A stretch of 64,000 bases of DNA from contig NZ_LNYU01000003.1 in assembly GCF_001468135.1 (NCBI RefSeq), positions 1-64,000 of the forward strand, given 5' to 3'. The stretch is from Legionella santicrucis. GTDB taxonomy: Bacteria; Pseudomonadota; Gammaproteobacteria; Legionellales; Legionellaceae. Positions within the stretch are counted from its first letter, which is position 1. Every line of letters starts with the position of its first letter. The notes beneath the pieces were generated by a model, which saw only the letters and a list, made by a program, of their open reading frames with translations, was not told the DNA's origin and did no database searches. This document shows, piece after piece, positions 36,101 through 44,011 of this stretch. A program made the translations under genes and the position numbers.

Positions 36101-36397
36101 ATCAGATAGAGTTTGATAGTTTTGTTCAGCTACTTTTGTGAGTTCAAAGGTTTTAGGATCGGTATTAATTCCTACTAAAATTCTAATTTTTTCAGTTTGT
36201 TCAAGAACAGGATATAATTTAAAAAAACCCGTGGTATAAAAATAACCTACAAGACTGTCAAAAAATTGTGCGTCTTTAATTAACGCTTTGAATCGATGTA
36301 AAAGAGTCTTTCCTCCATCATTGACAATGAAAGTTAGATCTGAGTGATATGAGCTATTTCGGCTTTCTTGGTTACCCTGTTTGCTTGTTTTTTTCAT
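33167..36397 (-). CDS. PLD-nuclease/SNF2 helicase fusion, restriction-like
   Basis: 1076 aa. The N-terminus (about 20-210) is a phospholipase-D-type nuclease with one HxK motif (His150, Lys152 in NIHSKLYIF) and GSSNFTASG (Asn174), as in NgoFVII/BfiI-like enzymes, which dimerise to make one active site. A superfamily 2 SNF2-type motor follows: Walker A [10 protein letters not shown] (292-300), DESH box [10 protein letters not shown], motif [14 protein letters not shown], and motifs V/[36 protein letters not shown]. About 250 C-terminal helical residues have no known match. First gene of the operon with the adenine methyltransferase. Domains recall DISARM (DrmD, DrmC, DrmMI), but drmA and drmB are absent. 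Confidence 0.85.
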   Translation of the reverse strand: [1076 protein letters not shown]

Positions 36398-36403
36398 AAA
36401 ACC

Positions 36404-36463
36404 TAGTCAATCCCTTTTATTTTTAAGTATTGACTAAATTATAAATTTTACAAATTGACTAAA
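36404..36463 (-). promoter_or_regulatory. promoter with three TTGACTA boxes, defence operon
   Basis: TTGACTAAA occurs at 36430-36438 and 36455-36463, and TAGTCAA (inverted) at 36404-36410, about 25 bp apart. On the minus strand a TATAAT (36438-36443) lies between the two direct copies. The layout suits a repressor site over the promoter of the helicase gene. Confidence 0.45.
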
Positions 36464-36671
36464 ATTTGACTTTTATGCGCTTTACTTCCAAAACCTAAAT
36501 ATATTTCTTTATATTGAAAAATTTGAAGCTAAATTCACTCAAAGCTCAGTAACCTCATGATAATAACAAGTCTACTAAAGACGACTTTAGTGAGATTTGC
36601 TCCAAAAAATCTATCTAAAAGCTATCATCGAATGGAGTTGCAGCTGAATTCAAAGATCATTAAATTTAATT
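36464..36671. other. intergenic region between cargo and lvrR
   Basis: About 210 bp of AT-rich DNA with no supportable gene. The bulk is plausibly the join between the defence cargo and the ICE control block. No att-like repeat was found. Confidence 0.3.
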
Positions 36672-37379
36672 TTAATATTTATAAGTTGTAGAGTTGAATT
36701 TAAGTAGCCTATTCAAATGGATTATGGAACCAATAATTTTACCTTTTTGCACATTACCTATCTCTATATCAGCCCAATCCTCATTAAGTGCAATTAACTC
36801 AAACTGCTGAGCTTCTTTAGAAGCCGATAATTGCTTATACTTGCGAACAATGACTTCCTGCTCTCCTTCAATCAAGGCCACTACAAAATCGCCAGGTTTA
36901 GGACTTGTATCAGGATCTACGATAAGGACATCATTAATCCGAAATTCGGGCATCATGCTTTCATCCGTAATCTGTAGCGCAAAAGCATTTTTTCCAATGC
37001 TGTCACTAACAACTGTACTAACAGGAACAAATTCAACTTTGGTATCAACATACTCTTTGATTTTTTGGATGCAGGCAACCGGATCAGCTGCTTGCTTGTA
37101 ATCTAATACAGGAATCAATGCGCCTATACCAGGAGATTTCGTTATCTTTCCTTCGCGATTATCAGTTAAACACATCAAATAAGAGGCTGAAACTTCCAGT
37201 GCATCAGCCAGCAATTTAATTTCTGTTGGGCCAGGGGTACGGTCCCCTCTTTCATAATTATTAATACGTGAAACTTTCAATTCACTAGTCAACTCAGCCA
37301 ATGCTTTTCTCGTCAATCCTTTCGCCTTTCGTTCATTCATGATTCTTTGGCCGATTTTCTCTTTGATGTTCATATCCAT
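36672..37379 (-). CDS. lvrR: S24-family phage-type repressor (LvrR-like)
   Basis: 235 aa. N-terminal Xre HTH (IGQRIMNERKAKGLTRKALAEL, then VSRINNYERGDRTPGPTEIKLLADAL, residues about 8-66), linker, and C-terminal S24/LexA-type peptidase fold with Ser in TDESMMPEF (about residue 138) and Lys in IVRKYKQL (about 174), both kept, so RecA-promoted self-cleavage is possible. Such a protein would hold the ICE silent and release it on DNA damage. It is divergent from lvrA with a perfect palindrome between them. Place and neighbours match lvrR of the Legionella lvrRABC block. An alternative start at Met3 is possible. Confidence 0.8.
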   Translation of the reverse strand: MDMNIKEKIGQRIMNERKAKGLTRKALAELTSELKVSRINNYERGDRTPGPTEIKLLADALEVSASYLMCLTDNREGKITKSPGIGALIPVLDYKQAADPVACIQKIKEYVDTKVEFVPVSTVVSDSIGKNAFALQITDESMMPEFRINDVLIVDPDTSPKPGDFVVALIEGEQEVIVRKYKQLSASKEAQQFELIALNEDWADIEIGNVQKGKIIGSIIHLNRLLKFNSTTYKY

Positions 37380-37454
37380 TCCACGGTGTTTGGTTAATAA
37401 ATTAATTCATTTACCCATTGACTGCTACTCGTTATGTGTTATTTTAAGATTTGC

Positions 37455-37477
37455 TAACTACTCGATTCGAGTAGTTA
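37455..37477. promoter_or_regulatory. perfect 23-bp palindrome, ICE repressor operator
   Basis: Arms TAACTACTCGA and TCGAGTAGTTA around a single central T, no mismatch, in the 195-bp gap between the divergent repressor and lvrA. The size suits a dimeric Xre/C1-type repressor. Confidence 0.7.
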
Positions 37478-37490
37478 AACTCATTAAGAG

Positions 37491-37519
37491 CCATTTTCAG
37501 TCTTAAGTTCTCAAAATGG
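37491..37519. promoter_or_regulatory. second dyad upstream of lvrA
   Basis: CCATTTT and AAAATGG with a 15-nt spacer, closer to lvrA than the main palindrome. It may be an extra regulator site or an mRNA leader hairpin. Confidence 0.4.
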
Positions 37520-37574
37520 TATCACATGTTTCATTTGTCGCTAAGACTTTAAGTTAAGGAATAACGGATTATTT

Positions 37575-38462
37575 ATGTACTTTACAGTGAATGACAAGGA
37601 ATTGGATGCGCTCTGTGGCCTTTCGTACATCCAACAAATTACCTACTTAAGAGGGATTCGACCTCACATGGATCGCAATACACTCATAGTAGGAATTAAG
37701 CGACGTATTAGTTATCAATCGCTAGCTGAGGTGCTTTATATTGAACCCCATCAAGGGATTAAAGAATCAGGAAGTCCTAGCCGTCAGCAAATTCGCCGAG
37801 CTATTAAAGGGCTTGAACGCTCAGGACTTATTGCTATTCAGTCTTTCGATAAACATCTTATTTTAAAATGTCTTTTAGCGGATATCAGTTATTGTGTTCA
37901 AAATAAACCCGACACAAACCCGACACAGCAAGCAGACACAAAGCCACACGCAAAGCTCCTTGTAAATACTGTGGTTTCCGAGGGTGCAGAGGTAAAAGAC
38001 GACATATATAAAATCCCAAAAGCCGACACACCTCTAATAAAAGAAAATAATTATATTTATTTATTACAACGCTTCGACCATTTCTGGCATATGTATCCCG
38101 AGAAAAAGTCACGTGAACGTGCCTTTGAAATGTTTAAACAAATCAATCCAGATGAGCCTCTGCTGCAAAGTATTTTGCAAGCTCTTGCTGAACAAATCAA
38201 AGCCCGTAGAGAACAAGAAGCGCATGGAGAATGGGTTCCAGCATGGAAATTTCCAGCCAACTGGTTGTCCCAAAAATGCTGGGAAGATGAAGTCAAATTT
38301 GAATTAACGCAGGAGAAAAGGAATGAAAAGTGCGGCCCAAATACTAAGAACAGAGCCATTGATCCATTCTGGAATCCAGAAACAGGAGATGCAGCAATCA
38401 CAGGTGGAGACGATTATTCGCAATCAAATATCATCAACCTGCAATGCTACCGACAGCTCTAA
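37575..38462 (+). CDS. lvrA: LvrA-like protein, phage replication O-like
   Basis: 295 aa. The first 115 residues look like a winged HTH of phage replication initiators or DnaT-like proteins (QITYLRGIRPHMDRNTLIVG, then SPSRQQIRRAIKGLERSGLI, the recognition helix and wing). After a polar linker, residues 170-230 (FDHFWHMYPEKKSRERAFEMF and PAWKFPANWL) match the DnaT/phage O C-terminal segment that ends in a KFPxNWL-type motif. It is the first gene of lvrABC, and its 3' end overlaps lvrB by 140 nt in another frame. It may start ICE replication or act as a regulator; in Legionella it is known only as LvrA. Confidence 0.7.
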   Translation: MYFTVNDKELDALCGLSYIQQITYLRGIRPHMDRNTLIVGIKRRISYQSLAEVLYIEPHQGIKESGSPSRQQIRRAIKGLERSGLIAIQSFDKHLILKCLLADISYCVQNKPDTNPTQQADTKPHAKLLVNTVVSEGAEVKDDIYKIPKADTPLIKENNYIYLLQRFDHFWHMYPEKKSRERAFEMFKQINPDEPLLQSILQALAEQIKARREQEAHGEWVPAWKFPANWLSQKCWEDEVKFELTQEKRNEKCGPNTKNRAIDPFWNPETGDAAITGGDDYSQSNIINLQCYRQL

Positions 38463-38790
38463 AAAGCGCATTGAGAACTTGTTTACCCGTTTTGCGGTCT
38501 TCTACGGGCATTTGTGGCGCAGTCAGTTCAAGAGTGATGGGTTTTTGGATTTTGCCAAGAAGGAGTGGCTGGATGGCTTAAGCCATTTCAGTGATGAGAT
38601 TTTGAATAAGGTCATTATTGATTGCCGCGATCATTGTGAAATGCCTCCTACCCTGCCGCAAATGATTGGTTTTTGTCGTGATATCAAAAAGCAAAATGCT
38701 TTTTATGCCGCACCCGAAAAATATCAACCAGCCAGTAAAGAAGTGGTTGAAGACAATATCAGGCAGTGCAAAGCCTTTTTATTTAAATAA
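38323..38790 (+). CDS. lvrB: LvrB-like protein, phage replication P-like
   Basis: 155 aa, start at the ATG behind GCAGGAGAAAAGG. The core (IENLFTRFAVFYGHLWRSQF, then AKKEWLDGLSHFSDEILNKVI, then HCEMPPTLPQMIGFCRD) follows the pattern of the lambda P family: Phe/Tyr-rich helix, K-x-x-W, helix, then P-x-x-P-x-F/M-x-x-C. P proteins load the DnaB helicase. Its 5' 140 nt lie inside lvrA in another frame, so that stretch codes for two proteins. It lies between lvrA and csrT in the conserved lvr block. The P relation is inferred from pattern. Confidence 0.7.
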   Translation: MKSAAQILRTEPLIHSGIQKQEMQQSQVETIIRNQISSTCNATDSSKKRIENLFTRFAVFYGHLWRSQFKSDGFLDFAKKEWLDGLSHFSDEILNKVIIDCRDHCEMPPTLPQMIGFCRDIKKQNAFYAAPEKYQPASKEVVEDNIRQCKAFLFK

Positions 38791-38806
38791 CAGAAGGAGA
38801 AACGAT

Positions 38807-39067
38807 ATGTTGGTTTTAACAAGAAAAGTTGGGGAATCTGTTGTTATCAGTGAGGATGTTTACTGTACTGTAGTGGGTTATCGTGATGGTGAAGTTCGCC
38901 TTGGGTTTGATGCCCCTCAATCGATTCCGATTCACCGCGATGAAATTCAAAGACGCATTTATCGAGAACGCCAAAAAGATCAATGGTTCAATGACTCTCC
39001 TCCCAATAAGGAAAGTATCGTTGACCGTTTAATTAGCAAATTCAAGCAAGGATTAAAGTCTGCTTAA
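38807..39067 (+). CDS. csrT: CsrA-family RNA-binding regulator (CsrT/LvrC)
   Basis: 86 aa from the ATG at 38807, behind AGAAGGAG; an upstream in-frame extension overlaps lvrB and is not needed. MLVLTRKVGESVVISEDV and VRLGFDAPQSIPIHRDEIQRRI keep the CsrA fold, with the conserved L4 and R44-type RNA-contact region (GFDAP in place of GIxAP). CsrA paralogues encoded on Legionella ICEs (csrT) repress translation, can dampen host motility or transmission traits, and govern the ICE. It ends the lvr block and directly precedes trbB. Firm family, ICE role from known relatives. Confidence 0.9.
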   Translation: MLVLTRKVGESVVISEDVYCTVVGYRDGEVRLGFDAPQSIPIHRDEIQRRIYRERQKDQWFNDSPPNKESIVDRLISKFKQGLKSA

Positions 39068-39096
39068 AAATCATCAGCAACTGAGGTTTATATCGT

Positions 39097-40062
39097 ATGA
39101 AGACACAAGAAGAACAAGGGATGACAGTCAAAGACCGCGCCTGTGAAAAACTAAGGCGTGACTTGGGTGGCATGATTGCACAAGCGCTAAGTGATCCTAA
39201 AACCGTTGAAATCATGCTCAATGCGGATGGCAAGCTTTGGCAGGAACGGCTTGGTGATACCATGCGTTATATAGGGAATATCACTGAAGCTCGTGCCGAA
39301 TCCATCATCAAAACTGTTGCTGGTTTTCATGGAAAAGAAGTAACTCGCATGAAACCTTTGCTGGAAGGAGAGCTGCCTCTAGATGGCTCCCGTTTTGCAG
39401 GACAACTGCCTCCGGTTGTTTCAAGTCCAACCTTTGCCATCCGCAAAAAAGCTTTATCGGTTTTTACACTCAATGACTATGTTCAATCGGCAATTATGAC
39501 AGAAGCCCAGCGTGAGGTCATTGAAAAAGCCGTCTCTTCACATAGAAATATTTTAGTCATTGGTGGTACTGGTTCTGGCAAAACCACATTGGTGAACGCC
39601 ATTATCAATGAAATGGTTATTCATGCGCCTGAAGAACGTATTTTTATCATTGAAGATACAGGAGAAATCCAGTGTGCAGCTAAAAATTGTGTTCAATACC
39701 ATACAACACTTGATGTCAGTATGACTCAACTTTTAAAAACAACCCTGAGAATGAGGCCCGACCGAATCATTGTTGGTGAGGTTCGCGGTAGTGAAGCGCT
39801 TGACTTGCTGGATGCCTGGAACACTGGACATGAAGGAGGAACAGCCACATTGCATGCGAATAACTGTCTTGCAGGTCTTCATCGGTTGAAATCACTCATC
39901 ACCAGAAACCCGGCTGCACCTTCTGAAATCGAACCTTTAATTGGCGAAGCTGTCCATTGTGTCGTACACATCTCAAGAGCCCCGCAGGGACGACAAATTC
40001 AAGAAATCATTAAAGTTCATGGTTATGAAAACGGTCATTACATCATCGAAAAACTTATTTAG
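39097..40062 (+). CDS. trbB: TrbB, VirB11-type secretion ATPase
   Basis: 321 aa, same length as RP4 TrbB. N-terminal domain 1-140, then Walker [16 protein letters not shown] (near 153-167), the Asp box [11 protein letters not shown], and Walker B/His box region [38 protein letters not shown]. It forms a hexamer at the inner face of the mating channel and switches between pilus building and DNA transfer. First gene of the trb operon, 29 bp after csrT, so probably under its control. All catalytic motifs are intact. Confidence 0.95.
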   Translation: MKTQEEQGMTVKDRACEKLRRDLGGMIAQALSDPKTVEIMLNADGKLWQERLGDTMRYIGNITEARAESIIKTVAGFHGKEVTRMKPLLEGELPLDGSRFAGQLPPVVSSPTFAIRKKALSVFTLNDYVQSAIMTEAQREVIEKAVSSHRNILVIGGTGSGKTTLVNAIINEMVIHAPEERIFIIEDTGEIQCAAKNCVQYHTTLDVSMTQLLKTTLRMRPDRIIVGEVRGSEALDLLDAWNTGHEGGTATLHANNCLAGLHRLKSLITRNPAAPSEIEPLIGEAVHCVVHISRAPQGRQIQEIIKVHGYENGHYIIEKLI

Positions 40063-40072
40063 GAGAAAATGA

Positions 40073-40450
40073 ATGAATCAAATAACTCTGTTTAATCAGA
40101 AAAACTACTGGATAATGGGATTAATCGTTTTACTTTTGTTGTTAATCACCCATCCAGCCGCTGCTTCCTCTGCAGGTGGAGGACTTCCCTTCGACTCATG
40201 GCTGACTAAAATTCAAAAATCCATTACAGGCCCTTTCGCCTTTAGCGCTGCCATCATCGGATTGGTTGCAGCAGGTGCGACGCTTATTTTTGGCGGTGAA
40301 TTAAATGGATTTATGCGATCTCTTGTCTTTTTTGTGTTGGTGCTCTCATTTCTGGTAGCAGCTCAAAATACCATGACGGCAATTACTGGCAAAGGCGCTG
40401 AAATTTCTAAACCATCTGTTGGAGTCGTTGCAACGGAGACTCAGCCATGA
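40073..40450 (+). CDS. trbC: TrbC, conjugative pilin (VirB2-type)
   Basis: 125 aa prepilin. A long signal peptide ends at THPAAA (cleavage after residue 31 expected), then SSAGGGLPFDSWL and two hydrophobic helices (ITGPFAFSAAIIGLVAAGATLIFGG and FFVLVLSFLVAA). The end GKGAEIS matches RP4 TrbC, where TraF removes the tail starting AEI and joins the Gly to the first Ser, giving a circular pilin. By analogy the mature ring here is residues 32-108 (77 aa). The matching TraF peptidase lies later in the operon. The next gene overlaps by 4 nt. Confidence 0.92.
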   Translation: MNQITLFNQKNYWIMGLIVLLLLLITHPAAASSAGGGLPFDSWLTKIQKSITGPFAFSAAIIGLVAAGATLIFGGELNGFMRSLVFFVLVLSFLVAAQNTMTAITGKGAEISKPSVGVVATETQP

Positions 40451-40746
40451 GTCTTCGTACCATCCCCATACGACGATGCGGAAACCGCGCAAGTCTCTTT
40501 ATGGGCGGAGACCGTGAGCTAGTCATGTTCTCAGGGCTTTTGTCAGCAATCCTAATCTTTGCAGCTCAAGATGTGCTTGCCGCTTTCGCAGGTTTAATCA
40601 TGTGGTATCTCACCCTGAAAGGGCTTCGTCTAATGGCCAAATCCGATCCTTATATGAGGGCTATATATTTAAGGCAAAGACACTACAAAGCCTATTATTC
40701 CGCCCGTTCAACTCCTTTCAAAATAAATAAAAGAGGTTATCAATGA
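40447..40746 (+). CDS. trbD: TrbD, VirB3-type inner-membrane protein
   Basis: 99 aa. A short basic N-terminus (IPIRRCGNRASLFMGGDRE) is followed by two close hydrophobic helices (VMFSGLLSAILIFAA and VLAAFAGLIMWYLTL) and a basic tail, the usual VirB3 layout. It helps place VirB4/TrbE at the membrane. It overlaps trbC (ATGA) and trbE (ATGA) by 4 nt at each end, so the three are tightly coupled. Confidence 0.88.
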   Translation: MSLRTIPIRRCGNRASLFMGGDRELVMFSGLLSAILIFAAQDVLAAFAGLIMWYLTLKGLRLMAKSDPYMRAIYLRQRHYKAYYSARSTPFKINKRGYQ

Positions 40747-43280
40747 TTGCCTTAATCACCTTTTTAATCAGCACCACAGGACTTTTACTTTTGAGCGTCC
40801 TGTTTTGGGAAATTCGTCTGAAAAGCCGTAAATACCATTTAAAAAAGCACCGCCATAATTCAGGAGGTACTGCTGATTTACTCAATTATGCATCAGTGGT
40901 CGATGATGGCGTGATTATCGGCAAAAACGGCTCTTTTATGGCAGCCTGGCTTTACCATGGCGAAGACAATGCCAATACCACGGATCAGGCTCGTGAGATG
41001 GTCTCGTTTAGAATCAATCAGGCAATGTCTTCTATGGGCAATGGCTGGATGGTTCATGTAGATGCTATAAGACGTGCGGCTCCAGGTTATAGTGAGCGTG
41101 CTTATTCTCACTTTCCGGATCCAATTTCCTATGCGATTGATGAGGAAAGAAGGATACTCTTTGAAAGCATGGAAACCCTATATGAAGGGTATTTTGTGAT
41201 TACCTTGACCTGGTATCCACCGGTGATTGCCCAAAAGCGTTTTGTGGAATTGATGTTTGATGACGAAGAACTGAATTTAAGTCAAAAGGCAAAGACGCAT
41301 CAACTGATAGAGGAATTCAAGCAAGCCTGCAAAAATTTTGAATCACGACTCAGTTCAGCCCTTAACCTCGAACGTCTGAAAGCCGAACAGCATAGTGATG
41401 AATATAACAATACCATACTTCAGGATAATTTCTTAAGGCATCTTCAGTATTGTGTCACAGGACTTAACCATCCGGTCAATCTTCCTAAAAACCCTATTTA
41501 CCTTGATGCGTTAATTGGTGGTCAGGATTTAACACCGGGGATTACTCCTAAAATTGGCCGGAAATTCATTCAGTGTGTGGCGATTGAAGGTTTTCCAATG
41601 GAGTCCTACCCAGGGATTCTAACTGCCTTAACTCAATTGCCAGTTGAATATCGCTGGAGTTCTCGATTTATTTTTATGGATCCACATGAAGCGGTGGCAC
41701 ATTTCACCAAATACCGTAAAAAATGGAAACAAAAAGTCAGAGGTTTTTTCGACCAGGTGTTTAACACCAATTCAGGTGTAATCGATGAAGACGCGCTCAA
41801 TATGGTGAATGACGCACAATCAGCCATTGCAGAAACCAACTCAGGCATGGTGGGTCAAGGCTACTACACCTCGGTTGTTATTTTAATGAATGAAGACCGT
41901 GATTTAGTTGAAAAAGCAGCGCTTCTGATTGAAAAGAACATCAATGCCTTGGGATTTACGGCAAGAACAGAAACCATTAATACCATGGATGCCTTTATGG
42001 GCAGTCTTCCAGGGCATGGCGTTGAAAATATAAGACGGCCTTTAGTGAATACCATGAATTTGGCTGACTTATTACCTACTTCCAGCATATGGACAGGCGA
42101 AAACAAATCCCCTTGCCCACTGTTTCCACCTTTATCTCCTCCATTGATGCATTGCGTCACTAATGGTAATACGCCCTTTCGCCTAAATCTTCATGTGAGA
42201 GACTTAGGCCACGGCATCATGTTTGGCCCCACACGTTCTGGGAAATCCACTCACATGGGCTTAATCGCACTCTCCTGGCGCCGCTACAAGGATGCACGCA
42301 TTTATTCTTTTGATAAGGGCATGTCCATGTATCCAACGTGTAAGGCCAGTGGAGGAGAACATTACACGATTGCAGATAAAAATTCACATCTTTCATTTGC
42401 GCCCTTACAGTTTTTAGCCACTCAAAGCGATAGAGCCTGGGCTATGGAATGGGTAGATACGATTCTTGCCTTAAATGGATTAAATACAACGCCAGCCCAA
42501 CGCAATGAAATTGGCCATGCCATTATGAGCATGCATCAGAGTGGTTCTAAAACCTTATCTGAATTGGTCATGACCATTCAAGATGAACCCATCCGTGAGA
42601 CCTTGAAACAGTACACCATCGATGGATTGATGGGGCATTTATTGGATGCCGAAACCGATGGTCTAGGACTGTCCTCATTTATGACCTTTGAAATTGAACA
42701 TCTTATGGGGCTGGGTGAGAAATTTGCTTTGCCAGTATTGTTGTATCTGTTTCGGCGCATTGAGACATCACTGGATGGCAGGCCAACCCTGATTTTACTG
42801 GATGAAGCATGGCTGATGTTAGCGCACCCCGTATTTAAAAACAAAATTGCTGAATGGCTTGATTCCATGGCCAAGAAAAACTGCGTGGTGTTTATGGCAA
42901 CACAGCATTTATCGCATGCCGCGAATTCTGACATTTTAGACATCATTGTTGAATCAACCGCCACAAAAATCTTTTTACCTAATCTGTATGCACGAGATCC
43001 TGAAACACGCCTGATCTATGAACGCATGGGATTAAATCCCCGTCAGATTGACATCATTGCATCAGCTCAACCCAAGCGTGATTACTACTACGTCAGTGAA
43101 AAAGGACAGCGTCTGTATCAATTGGCTTTAGGTCCATTGGCGTTAGCATTTGTGGGTGCCACAGATCCTGACTCCATCGAACGAATGAAACAGCTTGAGG
43201 CTCAACATGGCGCTGAGTGGGTTTCATATTGGCTTTTAGAAAAAGGAATTACGATGAATCAATTTGGAGAAGCAGCATGA
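40743..43280 (+). CDS. trbE: TrbE, VirB4-type secretion ATPase
   Basis: 845 aa, the length of RP4 TrbE. A short N-terminal hydrophobic helix is followed by the CagE/VirB4 domain and an ATPase core: Walker A GPTRSGKSTHMG (near residue 494), Walker B TLILLDEAWLMLAHP (near 680), and the motif FMATQHLSHAANSDI after it. This motor drives pilin extraction and substrate passage through the channel. The 3' end overlaps trbF by 4 nt. All motifs present. Confidence 0.95.
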   Translation: MIALITFLISTTGLLLLSVLFWEIRLKSRKYHLKKHRHNSGGTADLLNYASVVDDGVIIGKNGSFMAAWLYHGEDNANTTDQAREMVSFRINQAMSSMGNGWMVHVDAIRRAAPGYSERAYSHFPDPISYAIDEERRILFESMETLYEGYFVITLTWYPPVIAQKRFVELMFDDEELNLSQKAKTHQLIEEFKQACKNFESRLSSALNLERLKAEQHSDEYNNTILQDNFLRHLQYCVTGLNHPVNLPKNPIYLDALIGGQDLTPGITPKIGRKFIQCVAIEGFPMESYPGILTALTQLPVEYRWSSRFIFMDPHEAVAHFTKYRKKWKQKVRGFFDQVFNTNSGVIDEDALNMVNDAQSAIAETNSGMVGQGYYTSVVILMNEDRDLVEKAALLIEKNINALGFTARTETINTMDAFMGSLPGHGVENIRRPLVNTMNLADLLPTSSIWTGENKSPCPLFPPLSPPLMHCVTNGNTPFRLNLHVRDLGHGIMFGPTRSGKSTHMGLIALSWRRYKDARIYSFDKGMSMYPTCKASGGEHYTIADKNSHLSFAPLQFLATQSDRAWAMEWVDTILALNGLNTTPAQRNEIGHAIMSMHQSGSKTLSELVMTIQDEPIRETLKQYTIDGLMGHLLDAETDGLGLSSFMTFEIEHLMGLGEKFALPVLLYLFRRIETSLDGRPTLILLDEAWLMLAHPVFKNKIAEWLDSMAKKNCVVFMATQHLSHAANSDILDIIVESTATKIFLPNLYARDPETRLIYERMGLNPRQIDIIASAQPKRDYYYVSEKGQRLYQLALGPLALAFVGATDPDSIERMKQLEAQHGAEWVSYWLLEKGITMNQFGEAA

Positions 43281-44011
43281 ACCAAATAAAACAAAAGTTA
43301 AGCCTTAAAAAGAAAAAAAACAACGTAACAGATAATCCTTATCTCAATGCCAAAAGAGCCTGGAATTTTCATACTGCAGGTCTTATGAAATCATTACAGA
43401 TATGGCAATTGGTAAGTCTAGGTAGTCTTTTAATCACTTTGGCTGCTATTGGCGGGCTCATAACGATTGGAAGTCAGTCCAAATTTATCCCCTTGGTATT
43501 TCAGCAGGATGCCAGCGGCAATACACTTTCTGTCACTCGTGCAGACCATGTCGGTGAGGCAAGTATCGATGATTACCGAGCGGCTGCAGCCCATTTCATT
43601 GAAAACATCCGAATGGTCAGTGTTGATGTGGCACTGCAGAAAAAGGCTGTATTCCAAGTTTATTCCTATTTGAATCAAAACGATGCGGCACTTACCAAAG
43701 TTCAGGAATTTTACAGTGACAAACAACACTTAAATCCCTTTGAACGAGCAGCTCATGAAATCGTCAGCATTGAAATACGCTCAGTCCTGCAAGAGTCTAA
43801 TGATACCTGGCAGGTTGATTGGGTGGAGACCGTAAGAAACCGTGATGGCACCCTCAAAGAAAAGCCCGCCAAGATGAAAGCAATGGTGACGATGTATCAA
43901 GATAATGAGCTCAATGATGTATCTAATGAATCGATTTTAAAAAACCCTCATCTGATTTATGTCCGCGATTTCAATTGGTCTTATGATCTTCAGCATGGAG
44001 AAAATGCATGA
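43277..44011 (+). CDS. trbF: TrbF, VirB8-type channel assembly protein
   Basis: 244 aa from the ATG at 43277, which overlaps the trbE stop (ATGA); an upstream frame lies inside trbE and is discarded. A cytoplasmic basic head (KQKLSLKKKKNN), PYLNAKRAWNF, one TM helix near 46-66 (WQLVSLGSLLITLAAIGGLITIG) and a periplasmic NTF2-like domain form the VirB8/TrbF fold. It joins the inner-membrane complex to TrbG and TrbI. The next gene overlaps by 4 nt. Confidence 0.9.
   Translation: MNQIKQKLSLKKKKNNVTDNPYLNAKRAWNFHTAGLMKSLQIWQLVSLGSLLITLAAIGGLITIGSQSKFIPLVFQQDASGNTLSVTRADHVGEASIDDYRAAAAHFIENIRMVSVDVALQKKAVFQVYSYLNQNDAALTKVQEFYSDKQHLNPFERAAHEIVSIEIRSVLQESNDTWQVDWVETVRNRDGTLKEKPAKMKAMVTMYQDNELNDVSNESILKNPHLIYVRDFNWSYDLQHGENA

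Noticed and set aside
30075-36397. Full DISARM or BREX system
   Set aside because: drmA, drmB, brxC, pglZ and brxL are not present next to the two genes.
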